64,000 nucleotides of DNA, taken from the NCBI GenBank assembly GCA_958009055.1, contig OY253657.1, positions 434,001-498,000 of the forward strand, read 5' to 3'. The notes under the pieces were generated by a model. It searched no databases, had not been told where the DNA came from, and was given only the letters and a program-made list of their open reading frames with translations. Of this stretch, positions 61,752-64,000 are shown in pieces (the stretch's first letter is position 1; each line of letters begins with the position of its first letter). The position numbers were made by a program, and so were the translations under genes. Source of the stretch: Choricystis sp. odSpoLacu1. Its lineage: Eukaryota; Chlorophyta; Trebouxiophyceae.

Positions 61752-63185
61752 ATGCCGCCAAACGGTTCGCCGCCGCGCGCGGCGCACCGCAACTCGCGCC
61801 CACCCCTCCCTCGCGCAGTGACAGCTGCGCTGGGGGGCGCCCTGCTGCTGTATGTGGCGGCGCTGGCGTGGCCGACACAGGTGAGAGAGTTGGTGTGGCG
61901 AGCGGCCGACCTGTGCTCCCCCTCCGACCCAGCCTCACCTTCCGCCCCACACACACATCAGGACCTGCCACTCTACGTGTCCCTGGGACGCGCGCTGGGC
62001 CCCCCCGACCCGGCTCCATCCGGCACCGCGGCCGCCCGCCTCGCCGCGCTCGGGCGTGGTCTCAACGACCCACCCCCTCGCCCCGACGCAGACGCGGAGG
62101 CCGGACGCCTGGGCGGCGCCATCGCGGCGGCCGCGACGCGGCTGGAAAAACAGGCTCGCAAGCATGGGCGGTTGCCGCCACGTGGCACGCCTTCCAACGG
62201 GGTGCACGTGGTGGCCACGTCCAACGGTTCACCCTACCTCAACATCCAGACCCGCATCCTGTACGCCTCCTATAAAACGATTGCGAGTGGGCCTGGCGGT
62301 GCCTCCATGACGGGCTTCACCCGCATCCTGCACCGGTCGGCGCCGGACGCGTTGGTGGGGGAGGTGCCGACAGTGCGGGTAGACCCCGCCACCCCCGCCT
62401 GCGACGCGTGGTGCGAGTTCCCCGTCGCGGACCGCCCCCCCGCCTTTGCAGCCTGGCTGGCCGCGGTGGCGCGGGGGGAGGCCCCCCTGGCGGGGCGGTG
62501 GGTGGCCCTGATCGAGACAGACTACGTTTTCATTGCACCCCTTGCACCCCCCCCCTCCGACACGCCCCCCGCTGGCCTCGTCTTCCCGTTTGGCTACATC
62601 ACACCCGCCCACCCCGCCGCCTCACCGTGCGTGACGAGGCTGCTGCCGGCGGGGGTGGGAGTCGACGACGTCCCTGGGACGGGGCCCGCCCCCGCCCTCC
62701 TCCCTGTTGACACGTGGGCGGCCCTCACCCCCCACTGGGTGGCGGCCGCCGCCGCCATTGAGGGCGACCGAGAGTGCAAGGCCGTGCTGGGGTGGGTGCG
62801 CGAGATGTACGCGTTTTCGATCGCGGTGGCGGCCGTCACACTGCGCCGCGCGCCGCGCCCAGACGCGCCCGCGCCGCCCCACTCCCCCCTCACCGCCCAA
62901 CCCCCCGCGGACGCGACGCCCGGGGTCGCCGCCACCCTGCACTACACGTGGGGCACGTCCATTGTGAGGGAAGGCGATGACACTGTCGTGTGGGCGTTTG
63001 ACAAGCGCGCGTGGACAGACGCGGCGCTGGTCACAACACTGCCCACCCTGCCCGACGTGCCGCCCTGGTCGCCCGACTGGAGGCTGGCGGGGGGGGAGCC
63101 GGTGTCGAGGGAGTTGAGGGACACGCTGGCTGTAGAGGCGGCCGCGATCAACAGCGCGGTGGCGAGTTTGGGGGCGCTAGGATAG
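61752..63185 (+). CDS. Hydroxyproline O-arabinosyltransferase-like glycosyltransferase
   Basis: Exons 61752-61880 and 61962-63185 give about 450 residues. The 81-base intron keeps the frame, so a retained form is also readable. Type II membrane topology: VTAALGGALLLYVAALAW near residue 23. The catalytic region includes NGVHVVATSNGSPYLNIQTR, RILYASYK, MTGFTRILHR, LIETDYVFIAPL and PFGYITPAHP, then LHYTWGTSI. These match the HPAT/SGT family of Golgi enzymes that glycosylate hydroxyproline or serine of wall glycoproteins. The ETDY acidic motif stands where a DxD-type site is expected. Specificity cannot be told from sequence. Confidence 0.82.
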   Translation: MPPNGSPPRAAHRNSRPPLPRAVTAALGGALLLYVAALAWPTQVRELVWRAADLCSPSDPASPSAPHTHQDLPLYVSLGRALGPPDPAPSGTAAARLAALGRGLNDPPPRPDADAEAGRLGGAIAAAATRLEKQARKHGRLPPRGTPSNGVHVVATSNGSPYLNIQTRILYASYKTIASGPGGASMTGFTRILHRSAPDALVGEVPTVRVDPATPACDAWCEFPVADRPPAFAAWLAAVARGEAPLAGRWVALIETDYVFIAPLAPPPSDTPPAGLVFPFGYITPAHPAASPCVTRLLPAGVGVDDVPGTGPAPALLPVDTWAALTPHWVAAAAAIEGDRECKAVLGWVREMYAFSIAVAAVTLRRAPRPDAPAPPHSPLTAQPPADATPGVAATLHYTWGTSIVREGDDTVVWAFDKRAWTDAALVTTLPTLPDVPPWSPDWRLAGGEPVSRELRDTLAVEAAAINSAVASLGALG

Positions 63186-63300
63186 AGGTTTTTTTGCTTT
63201 TTTGCTTTTTTGCAGAGGGTCGTGCCGCAGAAGCACTGTTTTTTCTCTTTTTTCTCCCCTCTCACTCGCACGCGCCAGCCCCCTGCCCCACACCGCAGCC

Positions 63301-64000
63301 ATGGCCTCCAAGCTGCCCAAGCTGCTGGGCATCGTGGGCAGCGGCCAGATGGGGACGGGCATCGCACAGGTGAGGAGGAGAGGGTGCGCTGACGGTGACG
63401 CATGCGACCAATCGACCCCAAAAAACCAGCACTTCACGCCCACCCATCCTCCACAACAACAGGTGGCCGCCGTTAAAGGCCTGGACGTCCTCCTCATCGA
63501 CGCCGACGCGCGCGCCCTGGACCGCGCCCGCGCCAACCTGTCGCGCGCGCTGGACCGTGTCGTGGGGCGCAGCACCCTCGCCCGCGGCGACGCGGACGCC
63601 GCGCTGGGGCGGGTGAGGACGGACAACGACATCGAGGTGAGTGGGTGAGAGAGTATTTGTTGGGAGAGAGAGAGCGGGAAATCAAAAGGCGTAGATCCAA
63701 CCACCCCCTCCGCCCACACACACACACACCCAAGGCTCTGCACGCATCCGACTTCATCATCGAGGCCACCCCCGAGTCTGAGCCCTTGAAAAAGTCCATC
63801 TTCTCCCAGCTGGACCGCATCGCGCCTGCCGGGGCGACGCTCGCATCGAACACGTCTTCCATTTCGATCACGCGCATCGGGGCCGCCACCGCCAGGCCCC
63901 AGTGCGTCGTGGGCATGCACTTCATGAATCCGGTGCCCGCCATGCCGTTGGTGGAGCTGGTGAGGGGCATCGCGACGAGTGACCGCGCGGCTGAGGAGGC
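63301..64000 (+). CDS. 3-hydroxybutyryl/3-hydroxyacyl-CoA dehydrogenase (5' part)
   Basis: Exons 63301-63369, 63463-63636 and 63735 to the window end, so the gene is cut off. The Rossmann start is KLLGIVGSGQMGTGIAQ, then LDVLLIDADARALDRARANL. FIIEATPESEPLKKSIFSQL and ATLASNTSSISI are family segments, and GMHFMNPVPAMPLVELVRG carries the catalytic His. It oxidises 3-hydroxyacyl-CoA with NAD(P). No presequence is obvious, so cytosolic or peroxisomal location is possible; the C-terminus needed to check for PTS1 is outside the window. The third-exon acceptor is AAG rather than CAG. Confidence 0.92.

Overview
This window looks like nuclear DNA of a unicellular green alga, most like a prasinophyte-grade chlorophyte. 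It is very GC-rich. Genes are close together on both strands and most carry short GT-AG introns. Many products are typical of plants and algae: an ADP-glucose pyrophosphorylase subunit, a cycloartenol synthase with plant-type active-site residues, a TDY-class MAP kinase, a CPP1-type plastid J-like protein, an NSI/GNAT2-type plastid acetyltransferase, a PAP/fibrillin, and a Rieske protein related to chlorophyllide a oxygenase (CAO). No tRNA, rRNA, CRISPR array or intact transposon was recognised. All introns, joins and names were read by eye; no alignment was run.

Layout. 0-9 kb: end of an unknown gene, TRAPPC5 (-), an unknown Ala-rich protein (+), a U-box membrane protein (+), a long-chain acyl-CoA synthetase (-) and the CAO-like Rieske protein (-). 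9-20 kb: sugar transporter (+), MAPK (-), amino-acid transporter (+), FIS1 (+), biotin protein ligase (-), NSI-type acetyltransferase (-) and TRAPPC3 (+). 20-31 kb: ribosomal protein bL17 (-), an LRAT/PPPDE-like protein (+), an unknown Lys-tailed protein (-), IND1 (-) head to head with BolA (+), AGPase (-), ERMP1 peptidase (-) and a twin CX9C protein (+). 31-42 kb: DDX31/DBP7 helicase (-), aldose 1-epimerase (+), CPP1 (+), peroxisomal enoyl-CoA isomerase (-), a 1.6-kb gene-poor stretch with several hairpins, LSM8 (+), an unidentified ORF, an orphan DPH1 exon (-) and COQ6 (-). 42-53 kb: a giant Ala-rich solenoid-like protein (-), PAP/fibrillin (+), NAMPT (+), DDX52/ROK1 (+), an unknown acidic protein (+), CSA/ERCC8 (-) and a coiled-coil membrane protein (-). 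53-64 kb: cycloartenol synthase (+), NECAP (-), a P450 (-), mitochondrial ferredoxin (+), glucokinase (-), an HPAT-like glycosyltransferase (+) and the start of a 3-hydroxybutyryl-CoA dehydrogenase (+).

Shared themes: Fe-S biogenesis and Fe-S proteins (IND1, BolA, mitochondrial ferredoxin, CAO-like Rieske), vesicle tethering (TRAPPC3, TRAPPC5, NECAP), ribosome assembly (two DEAD-box helicases), lipid and acyl-CoA metabolism (LACS, ECI, HBD, CAS), and carbon storage or sugar handling (AGPase, glucokinase, aldose epimerase, sugar transporter).

Three results stand out. First, the CAO-like protein has a full Rieske centre but its catalytic half has lost the mononuclear-iron region, as expected of one half of a split CAO. 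Second, about 14 reading frames break inside G/C homopolymers or CG-dinucleotide runs, and every break is repaired by removing exactly one repeat unit. Third, introns share an unusual layout, G/purine-rich at the 5' side and C/pyrimidine-rich at the 3' side, which could let their ends pair.
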